Notes under the pieces: generated by a model
Told to the model about the DNA's origin: nothing
Databases searched by the model: none
Seen by the model: the letters and a program-made list of their open reading frames with translations, nothing else
Shown: piece after piece, positions 1 to 5,548 of the stretch
Position numbering within the stretch: the first letter of the stretch is position 1
Layout of the letters: every line of letters starts with the position of its first letter
Made by a program: the position numbers and the translations under genes
DNA from: Desulfobacca acetoxidans
GTDB lineage: Bacteria; Desulfobacterota; Desulfobaccia; Desulfobaccales; 0-14-0-80-60-11
Length of the DNA: 5,548 nucleotides
Direction: 5' to 3'
NCBI GenBank assembly: GCA_020723225.1
Contig: DYJG01000212.1
Span: forward strand, 1-5,548

Positions 1-21
1 ATAGCGTTCCCGCTCGATCCC

Positions 22-24
<3 letters not shown>
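1..24 (-). other. In-frame amber codon in rpoC followed by seven codons of continuing RpoC-like sequence
   Basis: The minus strand at 24-22 reads TAG. The next seven codons in the same frame (21-1) read GIERERY and run off the window. From memory of E. coli RpoC, the stretch LKLIDEFGRTKESY (about residues 975-990) aligns without a gap to LVLFSE-stop-GIERERY: Leu, Leu, Glu, Gly, Glu and Tyr fall at matching places and the TAG sits opposite Phe. The gene thus appears to continue past the stop with no frameshift. Possible causes are a base-call error, a true nonsense mutation, or UAG decoded as an amino acid. The flank is too short to decide. Confidence 0.7.
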
Positions 25-3009
<2,985 letters not shown>

Positions 3010-3015
3010 AAAACT

Positions 3016-5548
<2,533 letters not shown>

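Noticed and set aside
3010..3015. Promoter or terminator between rpoB and rpoC
   Set aside because: The gap after the rpoB stop is six bases (AGTTTT) with no hairpin; the genes are clearly co-transcribed.

Overview
The window carries the 3' part of rpoB and most of rpoC, both on the minus strand. These genes encode the beta and beta' subunits of bacterial RNA polymerase. Reading runs from position 5548 down to position 1. The DNA is GC-rich by eye. Both proteins have a Gram-negative layout: a beta lineage insertion before the GDKMAGRHGNKG motif, and the start of a beta' insertion just after the first half of the trigger loop. Wording such as ELVLFSE...GIERERY resembles what I recall of Desulfobacterota/deltaproteobacterial RpoC. 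That lineage call is an impression, not a search result.

Layout: positions 5548-3016 hold rpoB, entering inside the rifampicin-resistance cluster and ending at a TAG stop. Nine bases (TAG plus AGTTTT, 3018-3010) join it to the rpoC ATG at 3009, and the rpoC ribosome-binding site lies in the last rpoB codons. rpoC runs to 24-22, where a TAG interrupts the frame after 995 codons. The remaining 21 bases (21-1) still translate into RpoC-like sequence in the same frame. There is no promoter, terminator, RNA gene, repeat, mobile element or CRISPR array, and no gap over 300 bases without a gene.

The two subunits are made from one transcript and assemble together. Beta supplies the RNA-path and nucleotide-contacting lysines. 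Beta' supplies the magnesium-binding NADFDGDQM loop, bridge helix and trigger loop.

I see no new multi-gene system. The one real anomaly is the amber codon inside a conserved part of rpoC. In addition, rpoB, the junction and rpoC all share one reading frame, so the window is 1849 codons in a single frame broken only by two TAG codons. The simplest explanations are a sequence error near an end, or a nonsense mutation. UAG readthrough or recoding is possible but unproven.
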